A DNA stretch of 64,000 nucleotides from assembly GCF_004217285.1 (NCBI RefSeq), contig NZ_SHKS01000008.1, positions 124,001 through 188,000 on the forward strand. The letters run 5' to 3'. Below the pieces are notes generated by a model, which was given only the letters and a program-made list of their open reading frames with translations, was not told where the DNA came from and searched no databases. This document shows, in pieces, positions 53,990 through 62,442 of this stretch (positions are counted from its first letter, which is position 1; every line of letters begins with the position of its first letter). Both the position numbers and the translations under genes were made by a program. This DNA comes from Streptomyces sp. BK239. Its GTDB lineage: Bacteria > Actinomycetota > Actinomycetes > Streptomycetales > Streptomycetaceae.

Positions 53990-56080
53990 GTGACGCGCAG
54001 CGTGTACGTGACCGGGATCGACCGCGGCGACGGCCGCCAGGTCGTGGAGCTGGGGGTCATGGAGCTCCTGACCCGTCAGGTCGACCGGGTCGGCGTCTTC
54101 CGCCCCCTCGTCCACGACGGACCCGACCGCCTCTTCGAGTTGCTGCGCGCCCGCTACCGGCTGGCGCAGGACCCGGCGACCGTCTACGGCATGGACTACC
54201 ACGAGGCGTCCGCCCTCCAGGCCGAGCAGGGCACGGACGAGCTGGTGTCCACGCTCGTCGACCGGTTCCACCGCGTCGCCCGCGACTACGACGTCGTCCT
54301 CGTCCTCGGCACCGACTACGCCGACACCCAGTTCCCCGACGAGCTGTCCCTCAACGCCCGGCTGGCCAACGAGTTCGGCGCCTCCGTCATCCCCGTGGTG
54401 GGCGGCCGGGGCCAGACCGCGGAGGCCGTGCTCGCCGAGACCCGCAACGCCTACCGCGCCTACGACGGCCTGGGCTGCGACGTCCTCGCCATGGTGACCA
54501 ACCGGGTGGCCCGCGAGGACCGGGAGGCGATAGCCGAGCAGCTGATCTCGCGGCTGCCGGTGCCCTGTTACGTGCTCCCCGACGAGCCCGCGCTGTCCGC
54601 GCCGACCGTCGCCCAGATCAGCCACGCCCTCGGGGCGAAGGTGCTCCTCGGGGACGACTCGGGGCTCGCGCGCGACGCCTTGGGCTTCGTCTTCGGCGGC
54701 GCGATGCTGCCGAACTTCCTCAACGCCCTGACCCCGGGCACCCTGGTCGTCACCCCGGGCGACCGCGCCGACCTGGTCGTCGGCTCGCTCGCCGCGCACA
54801 GCGCCGGCACCCCGCCCATCGCCGGCGTGCTGCTCACCCTGGGCGAGGTGCCGAGCGACGAGATCCTCACACTGGCCGCCCGGCTCGCGCCCGGCACGCC
54901 CGTGCTGTCGGTGGCCGGCACCAGCTTCCCCACGGCCGAGCAGCTGTTCTCCCTGGAAGGCAAGCTGAACGCGGCCACACCGCGCAAGGCGGAGACCGCG
55001 CTCGGCCTGTTCGAGCGGCACGTCGACACCGCCGACCTGCTCAAGCGGGTCTCCGCGCCGAGCAGCGACCGTCTCACGCCGATGATGTTCGAGCACCAGC
55101 TGCTGGAGACGGCCCGCACCGACCGGCGCCGGGTCGTCCTGCCCGAGGGCACCGAGGAGCGGGTGCTGCACGCGGCGGAGGTGCTGCTGCGCCGCGGCGT
55201 GTGCGACCTGACGCTGCTGGGCCCGGCCGACCGGATCCGCAAGCAGGCCGCCGATCTCGGCATCGACCTCGCCGACGCGCAGGTGATCGACCCCGCCACC
55301 AGCGAACTGCGCGACGCGTTCGCCGAGAAGTACGCGAGGCTGCGCGCCCACAAGGGCGTCACGGTGGAGCTGGCGTACGACGTCGTCTCCGACGTGAACT
55401 ACTTCGGCACCCTGATGGTGCAGGAGGGGCTCGCCGACGGCATGGTGTCCGGGTCGGTGCACTCGACGGCGGCGACGATCCGGCCGGCCTTCGAGATCAT
55501 CAAGACCAAGCCGGACGCCGACATCGTCTCCTCGGTCTTCTTCATGTGCCTGGCCGACAAGGTCCTCGTCTACGGCGACTGCGCGGTCAACCCCGATCCG
55601 AACGCCGAGCAGTTGGCCGACATCGCCATCCAGTCGGCGGCGACCGCCGCGCAGTTCGGCGTGGAGCCGCGGATCGCGATGCTGTCGTACTCGACCGGCA
55701 CGTCCGGTTCGGGCGCGGACGTGGACAAGGTGCGCGAGGCGACGGAGCTGGTGCGCACGCGCCGGCCCGACCTGATGATCGAGGGGCCGATCCAGTACGA
55801 CGCCGCCGTGGAGCCGTCCGTCGCGGCGACCAAGCTGCCGGGCTCCGAAGTCGCGGGCCAGGCCAGCGTGTTGATCTTCCCCGACCTGAACACCGGCAAC
55901 AACACCTACAAGGCCGTGCAGCGTTCGGCCGGCGCGATCGCCGTCGGACCGGTGCTCCAGGGTCTGCGCAAGCCGGTCAACGACCTGTCCCGGGGCGCTC
56001 TCGTCCAGGACATCGTCAACACGGTCGCCATCACGGCGATCCAGGCCCAGACCCCCAGCGAGAAGGCTTCCCAGCAGTGA
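53990..56080 (+). CDS. pta: Phosphate acetyltransferase, long form
   Basis: Interconverts acetyl-CoA and acetyl phosphate. It is 696 residues from GTG 53990 after GGAGAG. The long actinobacterial form has an N-terminal AAA_26/BioD-like domain, a DRTGG domain (about 215-330, GGAMLPNFLNALTPGTLVVTPGD) and the C-terminal catalytic PTA_PTB domain (from about 370: RVVLPEGTEERVLHAAEVL, FGTLMVQEGLADGMVSG, SYSTGTSGSGADVDKV). The N-domain starts SVYVTGIDRGDGRQVVELG and lacks a GxxxxGK(S/T) P-loop, so it is probably regulatory only. It overlaps ackA by GTGA. Confidence 0.96.
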   Translation: MTRSVYVTGIDRGDGRQVVELGVMELLTRQVDRVGVFRPLVHDGPDRLFELLRARYRLAQDPATVYGMDYHEASALQAEQGTDELVSTLVDRFHRVARDYDVVLVLGTDYADTQFPDELSLNARLANEFGASVIPVVGGRGQTAEAVLAETRNAYRAYDGLGCDVLAMVTNRVAREDREAIAEQLISRLPVPCYVLPDEPALSAPTVAQISHALGAKVLLGDDSGLARDALGFVFGGAMLPNFLNALTPGTLVVTPGDRADLVVGSLAAHSAGTPPIAGVLLTLGEVPSDEILTLAARLAPGTPVLSVAGTSFPTAEQLFSLEGKLNAATPRKAETALGLFERHVDTADLLKRVSAPSSDRLTPMMFEHQLLETARTDRRRVVLPEGTEERVLHAAEVLLRRGVCDLTLLGPADRIRKQAADLGIDLADAQVIDPATSELRDAFAEKYARLRAHKGVTVELAYDVVSDVNYFGTLMVQEGLADGMVSGSVHSTAATIRPAFEIIKTKPDADIVSSVFFMCLADKVLVYGDCAVNPDPNAEQLADIAIQSAATAAQFGVEPRIAMLSYSTGTSGSGADVDKVREATELVRTRRPDLMIEGPIQYDAAVEPSVAATKLPGSEVAGQASVLIFPDLNTGNNTYKAVQRSAGAIAVGPVLQGLRKPVNDLSRGALVQDIVNTVAITAIQAQTPSEKASQQ

Positions 56081-57285
56081 GCGCCACACGTGTCCTCGTC
56101 CTCAACTCCGGCTCCTCGTCGGTGAAGTACCAGTTGCTCGACATGAGCGACGGCAGCCGGCTGGCCGTGGGGCTCGTCGAGCGCATCGGCGAGCAGACCT
56201 CGCGGCTCAAGCACACGCCCCTGGCGGACGGCGGCGAGTCGCGGGAGCGGACCGGCGCGATCGCCGACCACGACGCCGCGCTGAAGGCCGTCGCCGAGGA
56301 GCTGGCCCAGGACGGGCTGGGCCTGGACTCGCCCGAACTGGCCGCCATCGGGCACCGGGTGGTGCACGGCGGCAAGCACTTCACCGAGCCGACGGTCGTC
56401 GACGAGGCGGTGCTCGCCGAGATCGAGCGGCTGATCCCGGTGGCCCCGCTGCACAACCCGGCCAATCTGACCGGCATCCGCACGGCGCAGGCGCTCAGGC
56501 CCGACCTGCCGCAGGTCGCCGTCTTCGACACGGCCTTCCACACCACGATGCCGGAGTCCGCGGCCCGTTACGCGATCGACGTGAAGACGGCCGACGAACA
56601 CCGCATCCGGCGCTACGGGTTCCACGGCACCTCGCACGCGTACGTCTCCCGGGCGACGGCCGAGCTGCTGGGCAAGGCGCCCGAGGAGGTGAACGTCATC
56701 GTGCTGCACCTCGGCAACGGGGCGTCCGCGTCGGCCGTGCGCGGGGGCAGGTGCGTGGACACCTCCATGGGGCTCACGCCGCTGGAGGGGCTCGTGATGG
56801 GTACGCGGTCCGGGGACGCCGATCCGGCCGTCATCTTCCATTTGGCCCGTGTAGGCAAGCTGTCCATCGACGAAATCGACACTCTTCTCAACAAGAAGAG
56901 CGGGCTGATCGGCCTGTGCGGCGACAACGACATGCGGGAGATCACCCGTCGGATCGACGAGGGCGACGAACAGGCGAAGCTCGCCTTCGACATCTACATT
57001 CACCGGCTGAAGAAGTACATCGGCGCCTATTACGCCGTTCTCGGCCGGGTGGACGCCGTGGCGTTCACCGCCGGCGTCGGGGAGAACGCGGCGCCGGTGC
57101 GCGCGGCGGCCGTCGCGGGCCTTGAGACCCTGGGCCTGGCGGTGGACGACGCGCTGAACGCCGTGCGCGGGGACGAGCCGCGGCTGATCTCGCCCGGGGA
57201 CGCGCGGGTGAAGGTGGCCGTGGTGCCGACGGACGAGGAGTTGGAGATCGCCACGCAGACCTACGCATTGGTGGGGCGGTATTGA
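56077..57285 (+). CDS. ackA: Acetate kinase
   Basis: Makes ATP and acetate from acetyl phosphate. It is 402 residues from GTG 56077, overlapping the pta stop, so the two steps are translationally coupled. Seen: VLVLNSGSSSVKYQLLD, HRVVHGGKHF, FDTAFHTTMP, YGFHGTSHAYVSR, LHLGNGASASAV, TPLEGLVMGTRSGDADP and AFTAGVGENAAPVR. Confidence 0.98.
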   Translation: MSATRVLVLNSGSSSVKYQLLDMSDGSRLAVGLVERIGEQTSRLKHTPLADGGESRERTGAIADHDAALKAVAEELAQDGLGLDSPELAAIGHRVVHGGKHFTEPTVVDEAVLAEIERLIPVAPLHNPANLTGIRTAQALRPDLPQVAVFDTAFHTTMPESAARYAIDVKTADEHRIRRYGFHGTSHAYVSRATAELLGKAPEEVNVIVLHLGNGASASAVRGGRCVDTSMGLTPLEGLVMGTRSGDADPAVIFHLARVGKLSIDEIDTLLNKKSGLIGLCGDNDMREITRRIDEGDEQAKLAFDIYIHRLKKYIGAYYAVLGRVDAVAFTAGVGENAAPVRAAAVAGLETLGLAVDDALNAVRGDEPRLISPGDARVKVAVVPTDEELEIATQTYALVGRY

Positions 57286-57336
57286 TAAGCGGCTCCGACG
57301 CGGGGCAACTGAACAGCGTCGTCGAAATGCGGCCCC

Positions 57337-57357
57337 GCCGCTCGGCAACTGAGCGGC
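57337..57357 (+). terminator. Hairpin after ackA
   Basis: GCCGCTC-GGCAACT-GAGCGGC is a perfect 7-bp stem, followed by TTCCCGCCCATTT. It lies 51 bp past the ackA stop and separates it from pyk. Confidence 0.6.
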
Positions 57358-57375
57358 TTCCCGCCCATTTGTATC

Positions 57376-57397
57376 TTCCGCCAGACGGAATATTCCG
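57376..57397. promoter_or_regulatory. Overlapping palindromes upstream of pyk
   Basis: TTCCG-CCAGA-CGGAA (57376-57390) shares an arm with the perfect 12-bp palindrome CGGAATATTCCG (57386-57397). It lies 17 bp before TAGGAT (57414-57419), the apparent -10 of pyk, so it covers the -35 position. It is probably an operator or activator site. Confidence 0.6.
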
Positions 57398-57425
57398 GAG
57401 CGAAACAAACCGTTAGGATCGCCCC

Positions 57426-58856
57426 ATGCGCCGTTCGAAAATCGTCTGTACTCTCGGCCCCGCGGTCGACTCCCACGAGCAGCTCGTCGCGCTGATCGAG
57501 GCCGGCATGAACGTGGCCCGCTTCAACTTCAGCCATGGCACGCACGCCGAGCACCAGGGCCGGTACGACCGGGTCCGGGCCGCGTCCAAGGAGACCGGCC
57601 GGGCCATCGGTGTCCTCGCCGACCTCCAGGGCCCCAAGATCCGCCTGGAGACCTTCGCCGAGGGTCCGGTGGAGCTGGTCCGCGGTGACGAGTTCACCAT
57701 CACCACCGAGGACGTGCCCGGCGACAAGACGATCTGCGGCACCACCTACAAGGGCCTGCCCGGCGATGTCTCGCGCGGCGACCAGATCCTCATCAACGAC
57801 GGCAACGTCGAGCTGAAGGTGCTGGACGTCGACGGTCCCCGGGTGCGGACGATCGTCATCGAGGGCGGTGTCATCTCCGACCACAAGGGCATCAACCTGC
57901 CCGGCGCGGCCGTCAACGTGCCCGCGCTGAGCGAGAAGGACATCGAGGACCTCCGCTTCGCGCTGCGCATGGGCTGCGACCTGGTCGCGCTGTCCTTCGT
58001 CCGGGACGCCAAGGACGTCTCCGACGTCCACCGGGTCATGGACGAGGAGGGCCGCCGGGTCCCCGTCATCGCCAAGGTGGAGAAGCCGCAGGCGGTGGAG
58101 AACATGGAGGACGTCGTGATGGCGTTCGACGGTGTGATGGTCGCCCGTGGCGACCTGGCCGTCGAGTACCCGCTCGAGAAGGTCCCCATGGTGCAGAAGC
58201 GCCTGATCGAGCTGTGCCGGCGCAACGCCAAGCCGGTGATCGTGGCGACCCAGATGATGGAGTCGATGATCACCAACTCCCGTCCGACGCGCGCGGAGGC
58301 CTCCGACGTCGCCAACGCGATCCTGGACGGCGCGGACGCGGTCATGCTGTCCGCGGAGTCCTCGGTCGGCGCGTACCCGATCGAGACCGTGAAGACGATG
58401 TCGAAGATCGTCGCCGCGGCGGAGACGGAGCTGCTGAGCAAGGGCCTGCAGCCGCTGGTGCCGGGCAAGAAGCCGCGCACGCAGGGCGGTTCGATCGCGC
58501 GCGCCGCGTGCGAGATCGCCGACTTCCTCGGCGGCCGGGGTCTGGTGGCCTTCACCCAGTCCGGCGACACGGCCCGCCGCCTCTCCCGCTACCGCGCGGC
58601 CCAGCCGATCATCGCCTTCACCACCGACGAGGGCACCCGCAACCAGCTGGCGCTGAGCTGGGGCGTCGAGTCGCACATCGTGCCGTTCGTGAACAGCACC
58701 GACGAGATGGTCGACCTGGTCGACCAGGAGATCATCAAGCTCAACCGCTTCAACGCGGGCGAGATCGTGGTCATCACCGCCGGCTCCCCGCCCGGCGTCC
58801 CGGGCACGACGAACATGGTCCGAGTCCACCACCTGGGCCAGGGCGCCCGCGACTGA
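57426..58856 (+). CDS. pyk: Pyruvate kinase
   Basis: Converts phosphoenolpyruvate and ADP to pyruvate and ATP. It is 476 residues. MRRSKIVCTLGPAVDS, ARFNFSHGTHAEH, LADLQGPKIRLE, IAKVEKPQAVENMEDV, VMVARGDLAVEYPLEKVP and PVIVATQMMESMI are all in place. The ATG has no ribosome site but follows TAGGAT by 6 bp, so a leaderless mRNA is likely. It completes a local glycolysis/acetate set with pfkA, pta and ackA. Confidence 0.98.
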   Translation: MRRSKIVCTLGPAVDSHEQLVALIEAGMNVARFNFSHGTHAEHQGRYDRVRAASKETGRAIGVLADLQGPKIRLETFAEGPVELVRGDEFTITTEDVPGDKTICGTTYKGLPGDVSRGDQILINDGNVELKVLDVDGPRVRTIVIEGGVISDHKGINLPGAAVNVPALSEKDIEDLRFALRMGCDLVALSFVRDAKDVSDVHRVMDEEGRRVPVIAKVEKPQAVENMEDVVMAFDGVMVARGDLAVEYPLEKVPMVQKRLIELCRRNAKPVIVATQMMESMITNSRPTRAEASDVANAILDGADAVMLSAESSVGAYPIETVKTMSKIVAAAETELLSKGLQPLVPGKKPRTQGGSIARAACEIADFLGGRGLVAFTQSGDTARRLSRYRAAQPIIAFTTDEGTRNQLALSWGVESHIVPFVNSTDEMVDLVDQEIIKLNRFNAGEIVVITAGSPPGVPGTTNMVRVHHLGQGARD

Positions 58857-58877
58857 CGTCCCAGCACTTCAGCCACT

Positions 58878-58904
58878 GAGGGCGCCCCCGGGACGGGGGC
58901 GCCC
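58878..58904 (+). terminator. Terminator after pyk
   Basis: AGGGCGCCCCC and GGGGGCGCCCT form a near-perfect stem around a short loop, 22 bp after the stop and followed by CTGGCGTTCT. Confidence 0.85.
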
Positions 58905-58920
58905 TCTGGCGTTCTCACGG

Positions 58921-59376
58921 CTACGGCAGGTCCGGGGCCAGCCGCTCCCACACCTGGACCTCCGCCCAGCGGGGATGCTCCGCGAGGAGCGGCGCCAACC
59001 GGCGCACGGGGGCGAGCAGTCGCCGGATCGTCCGGAGCGCCAGGATCTGCTCGCGGTCCAGTTCCCGCCAGTGCCCGGCGCAGCGGACGGCCTCACCCGG
59101 GGACAGCGGCATGGCGGCCAGCGCGCTTTCGAGCACGATCTGCGGATCGAGCAGAGGAACGCCCTTGCGCGGCCCTGTCCGCTCCAGCAGCCAGGACCGC
59201 AGTTGCAGGTCACGCGACAACCACTCGCCTCGCTGGGGGCCGGTAGAACGCTCGGCGCGCGTCAGCAGCGCCGTCCAAGCTTCTCCGACCGCGCGCCACC
59301 GTTCGTCGGGGAGCGTGGACGCATCTTCTTGGACCCTGGCCGCGAACTGCTGAACTGCGGCGATCCACTGGCTCAC
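58921..59376 (-). CDS. Hypothetical protein, mostly helical
   Basis: A 151-residue protein from GTG 59376. It has no membrane segment or signal. Repeated Trp/Arg/Glu-rich helices are seen (WRAVGEAWTALLTRAERS, GPQRGEWLSRDLQLRSWLLE, EQILALRTIRRLLAPVRRL). Codon use is less biased than in neighbouring core genes, suggesting an accessory or recently acquired gene. I do not recognise the family. Just upstream lies what looks like decayed coding DNA (59393-59535). Confidence 0.65.
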   Translation of the reverse strand: MSQWIAAVQQFAARVQEDASTLPDERWRAVGEAWTALLTRAERSTGPQRGEWLSRDLQLRSWLLERTGPRKGVPLLDPQIVLESALAAMPLSPGEAVRCAGHWRELDREQILALRTIRRLLAPVRRLAPLLAEHPRWAEVQVWERLAPDLP

Positions 59377-59392
59377 CTCACCGTCGGTCGCC

Positions 59393-59525
59393 GCCGGCTC
59401 GGATCAGCGCCGCACGTGGCCGTCCAGGTCGAGCCGGTCGAGGCCGTCGAAGCACCCGGTCACCCCGAACACCCTTTGATCGCCTCGCCGTCCATGCCGA
59501 TGTACTTGTCCCACTGACGCCATGA
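59393..59525 (-). pseudogene. Possible gene remnant on the minus strand
   Basis: Read leftwards, the frame WRQWDKYIGMDGEAIKGCSG ends at a stop near 59457. A second short frame in another register, CFDGLDRLDLDGHVRR, ends near 59393. Both look protein-like but have no start with a ribosome site, and the right side is cut by the terminator at 59530-59567. I infer the tail of a degraded gene; family unknown. Confidence 0.3.
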
Positions 59526-59529
59526 GGCT

Positions 59530-59567
59530 GCAGCCCGGGCCCCCGTAAGACGGGGGACCCGGGCTGC
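59530..59567 (-). terminator. Terminator of the Ser/Pro-rich exported protein gene
   Basis: GCAGCCCGGG (59530-59539) pairs with CCCGGGCTGC (59558-59567), with further pairing of CCCCCGT/ACGGGGG inside. It lies 34 bp past the stop of the gene at 59601. Confidence 0.85.
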
Positions 59568-59600
59568 GGCGCTTGAGCGGCCCTCGGAGGGAAGTGAGGG

Positions 59601-61034
59601 TCAGCCGGCCAGCTTGCTGGTGTAGACCTGCATGCCGGGGATGTGCAGGTTGCCGCCGAACTGGCCGGCCTGGACCACCTTGACCTTGGTGAAGTAGATC
59701 AGGGGGATGTTCAGCGGCGGCGGGTTCTCCGGGCTGAAAGTGATCGGGAGCAGGCCGAACAGGTTGCCCGAGATGCTCTCGGTGTACATGATCGTGTCGC
59801 CGCCGGTGATCTTGGACTTGGTGCCGGCGCCGGCCTGGACGTGGTAGGTCACGCCCTTCTGCTTGTCGTCCACCGTCTGGTGCAGGTCGTCGATCTCGGT
59901 GCCGCCGGAGATGACGTACTTGAGAACCTTCTTCTTGGTCCCGTTGGCGGTCTTCACCTCGACGATGCCCTCGTAGTCGGCGCTCTTCAGCAGCAGCGCG
60001 CTGGCGTTGAGGTACCAGGGGTCGTCCGCCAGGAGGACCTTGTTGTCGACACCGCTCTCCTTGTCGGTGGCGGCGACGCAGTCCTCGGGCTTCACGGTGG
60101 AGCTCGCGGACGGGCTCGGAGAGGCGGAGGCCGAGGGCGAGGCGGAGGCGTCGGCGGCGTCCTTGGCGTCGGAGGCCGCCTCGTCCGTCTTCTCGCCGGC
60201 GTCCTCGGCCGTCTCCCCGGCCTTGTCGCCCGCCTTCTGCGTGGTGTCCTTCGCCGTGTCGGTGACGGCGTCGGGGGTGTCCTCGGCGGCCGTGCCGGAG
60301 CTCTTGCCGGTGCCCGCGGAGGAGCCCGAGGCGCCCGACTTGGCGCCGGAGTCCGCGGCGGACGGAGAGGCCGACGGCGAGGGGCTCGCCTCGTCCGGCT
60401 TGGCGGAGCCGCCGATGCCGCCGCCGTCGAAGACGTCCTTGACGGCGTCGCCGATGGTCTCCAGGACGTTCTTGCCGGTCTCGGCCGGCGCCGGGCTCCC
60501 GGTCTCGGTCCCGCCGGAGGACGGCTCCTGCGCGGAGGCCGACGCGGACGGGGCCGGCGCCGGGGCGGGGCCCTCGTCGGAACCTGAATCCGACGAGGAG
60601 GAGCCGCCCGAGGAGGAGCCCTTGGATCCCTTCGAGCTCGACGGGTTCTTCGCCCCGCCGGACTTCTCGGAGCCGGAGTCCGACGCGTCACCCTTGGAGT
60701 CCTTGGAATCCTTGGAGTCCTTGGAGTCGTCCTCGGAGGCCGACGGGGACGGCGAGGCCGAGGGAGAGGCGGAGGCGCCCTCCAGGGCCGTCAGGCAGTC
60801 CTTGTAGTCGTCGGCGAGCTGGCTGTTCGACGTCGGCTGGTCGTCGGCGACGGCGAGCGTCGGCGTGAAGCCCATGCCCATGAGCACGGCCGTGGGCATC
60901 GCGGCCATGGCTATCGCCTTGCCGGCCGGCATGTGCAGCCGGGTGAACAGCGGCTTCTTCGGCGCCGCGTGGCGTGCCCCGCCCGACCGGTCCGGCAGGA
61001 CCGAGCCGTCGCCGAGGACCTCGTCAGCCGACAC
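59601..61034 (-). CDS. Large Ser/Ala/Pro/Asp-rich exported protein of unknown function
   Basis: A 477-residue product. GTG 61034 follows CGGAG and overlaps the DUF6114 stop by 11 bp. A signal-like hydrophobic segment (AIAMAAMPTAVLMGMGF, about 40-57) is followed by ~270 residues of low complexity, with SASPSASPSPSAS blocks, a DSKDSKDSKDSK run and an amphipathic KDTTQKAGDKAGETAEDAGE stretch. A compact C-terminal domain (about 320-477) follows, rich in beta-prone residues: PWYLNASALLLKSADYEGIV, GVTYHVQAGAGTKSKITGGD and GGNLHIPGMQVYTSKLAG. Some databases label such proteins 'HypF' but nothing resembling the HypF carbamoyltransferase is visible. It may be anchored in the wall by its flexible stalk; function unknown. 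Confidence 0.85.
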   Translation of the reverse strand: MSADEVLGDGSVLPDRSGGARHAAPKKPLFTRLHMPAGKAIAMAAMPTAVLMGMGFTPTLAVADDQPTSNSQLADDYKDCLTALEGASASPSASPSPSASEDDSKDSKDSKDSKGDASDSGSEKSGGAKNPSSSKGSKGSSSGGSSSSDSGSDEGPAPAPAPSASASAQEPSSGGTETGSPAPAETGKNVLETIGDAVKDVFDGGGIGGSAKPDEASPSPSASPSAADSGAKSGASGSSAGTGKSSGTAAEDTPDAVTDTAKDTTQKAGDKAGETAEDAGEKTDEAASDAKDAADASASPSASASPSPSASSTVKPEDCVAATDKESGVDNKVLLADDPWYLNASALLLKSADYEGIVEVKTANGTKKKVLKYVISGGTEIDDLHQTVDDKQKGVTYHVQAGAGTKSKITGGDTIMYTESISGNLFGLLPITFSPENPPPLNIPLIYFTKVKVVQAGQFGGNLHIPGMQVYTSKLAG

Positions 61035-61608
61035 GGTGCACTCCGTTCGGCTCGTCCGCCTGGACGGGCTGGGACGCGCCGCCGTCCGCCTGCTTGTGCA
61101 GCGTGTACGACGGGCCCTGCTCCCCGGCGACGGGGTACGGGCCGGGCGCGGGGGCGCCGTCCTGGGTCGGGGCGGGCGGGAGGTTCTGGGGCTCCGCGCC
61201 CTGGGGCGCCGGGTTGCCGGGCGCCCAGGAGAGGGCGAGGGCTCCGCCGATCATCGCCAGCAGGAAGCCGATGATGAAGCCGCCGATGTTGGAGACCACG
61301 AGGGAGACCAGCGCGAGCAGGATCGCGGCGATGCCGGCGAAGACGCGGGTGGCCTGCTGGAACCACATCGTCAGGCCCAGGGTGACCAGCAGCACGCCGA
61401 TGATCAGCGAACCGGCGCCGGCGGTGGTCGCCATGGTGAGCGACATGGTGCCCAGCTTGAGCGTGGCGTAGGGGAAGTAGGCGATCGGCAGACCGCCGAG
61501 CAAGGTGAACAGGCCCGCCCAGAAGGGCCGGTTGCCCCGCCAGTCACGGAACCGCAGACGCAGCCGGGTGAAAGTCCCGGTGCTCTGGCCCGGAGTCTCG
61601 GCACTCAT
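61024..61608 (-). CDS. DUF6114 membrane protein
   Basis: A 194-residue protein from ATG 61608 after AGGGAG. Four to five membrane segments fill residues ~28-125 (RPFWAGLFTLLGGLPIAYFP, MATTAGAGSLIIGVLLVTLG, IAAILLALVSLVVSNIGGF), then a Pro/Ala/Gln-rich cytoplasmic or external tail. It sits between a DUF6230 gene and the Ser-rich exported protein, overlapping the latter. This trio recurs in Streptomyces by my recollection, so the proteins probably act together at the membrane; no activity is known. Confidence 0.88.
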   Translation of the reverse strand: MSAETPGQSTGTFTRLRLRFRDWRGNRPFWAGLFTLLGGLPIAYFPYATLKLGTMSLTMATTAGAGSLIIGVLLVTLGLTMWFQQATRVFAGIAAILLALVSLVVSNIGGFIIGFLLAMIGGALALSWAPGNPAPQGAEPQNLPPAPTQDGAPAPGPYPVAGEQGPSYTLHKQADGGASQPVQADEPNGVHRVG

Positions 61609-61721
61609 GGAAAACAGCTCCCTGGGTCCGGGTTGGGTACATACCGGCTCGGCCGTGACGTGGAGAAGCCGGAGAGTCTGTGAGGTGGGGATGCCCGGCG
61701 CTCGGTGCCGGGTGGGGGCGC

Positions 61722-61751
61722 GGGGCGGAGGAGCGAGCGCTCCTCCGCCCC
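61722..61751. other. Perfect 14-bp hairpin in the DUF6230-DUF6114 spacer
   Basis: GGGGCGGAGGAGCG and CGCTCCTCCGCCCC are separated only by AG. A second hairpin CCCGGCGCTCGGTGCCGGG lies beside it (61694-61712). Neither has a U run on the minus strand, so an RNA-processing or partial attenuation role between the two genes is more likely than a full terminator. Confidence 0.8.
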
Positions 61752-61797
61752 GTCCTGGCGGCTCAGCCTGCCAAGATCACCCCTGCGGCGCGAGCCG

Positions 61798-62442
61798 TCA
61801 GAAGCACTCCATCTTGGGGTCGGCGCCGAGACGCATCGACAGCCCGCTGAGCTTGAACGTTCCGGCGGTGGTCGCCCACGCCGTCTGCTCGACGTTCGAG
61901 AGGTCGGCCGACTTCGCCTGCTGGGCGAAACCGCCCGGCAGCACGCTCTCGCCCTCCTTGACGGCGGGGCCACGGGTCTTGTCCTTGACCGCGACACCGA
62001 TGTCGATCTGGTTGAACGTCGCGTCGGCGTCGAGCTGCGCGACGTCGATGTAGAGGTTCTCGGCGGTGACCGGCTTCTTCGGGTCCTTGCCCGCGTCAAG
62101 ACGCAGGTAGAACGTCTTGTTGAGGACCGGGATCGTCGTCTTGACCGACTGACACATGTTCGTGATAGTCGCGTTCTCGAACGAGGAGACCGCTACCGGA
62201 ACCTGCGTCTTGGTCTTGCCGTCGACCGCGGTGTAGACGTTGTCGATGCCGCCGTACTGGGCGAATCCGTCACCGTGCAGGGTCTCGGCCGAGACCTTGA
62301 ACTGCTGACCGGAGACGCTGAACGAGGCCGCGAGTGCGCCCTGCGCCAGGCCGACGCCCACACACGCTGCCGCGGCGACGCTGGGCACCATGACCACAGC
62401 GAACCGCTTCCATCTGGTCCCGCCACGCACCTGGGACTCCAT
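61798..62442 (-). CDS. DUF6230 family exported protein
   Basis: A 214-residue product from ATG 62442, directly after AAGGAGGAAAT. A basic N-terminus and hydrophobic segment (FAVVMVPSVAAAACVGVGLAQG, read in two parts, about 15-36) form a signal peptide or anchor. The remainder, with SFSVSGQQFKVSAETLHGDG, FENATITNMCQSVKTTIPVL, AENLYIDVAQLDADATFNQI and KLSGLSMRLGADPKMECF, is beta-rich with two cysteines that could form a disulfide. Such proteins are sometimes mis-named cholesterol esterase; no Ser-His-Asp triad motif is visible. First gene of a three-gene unit. Confidence 0.88.
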   Translation of the reverse strand: MESQVRGGTRWKRFAVVMVPSVAAAACVGVGLAQGALAASFSVSGQQFKVSAETLHGDGFAQYGGIDNVYTAVDGKTKTQVPVAVSSFENATITNMCQSVKTTIPVLNKTFYLRLDAGKDPKKPVTAENLYIDVAQLDADATFNQIDIGVAVKDKTRGPAVKEGESVLPGGFAQQAKSADLSNVEQTAWATTAGTFKLSGLSMRLGADPKMECF

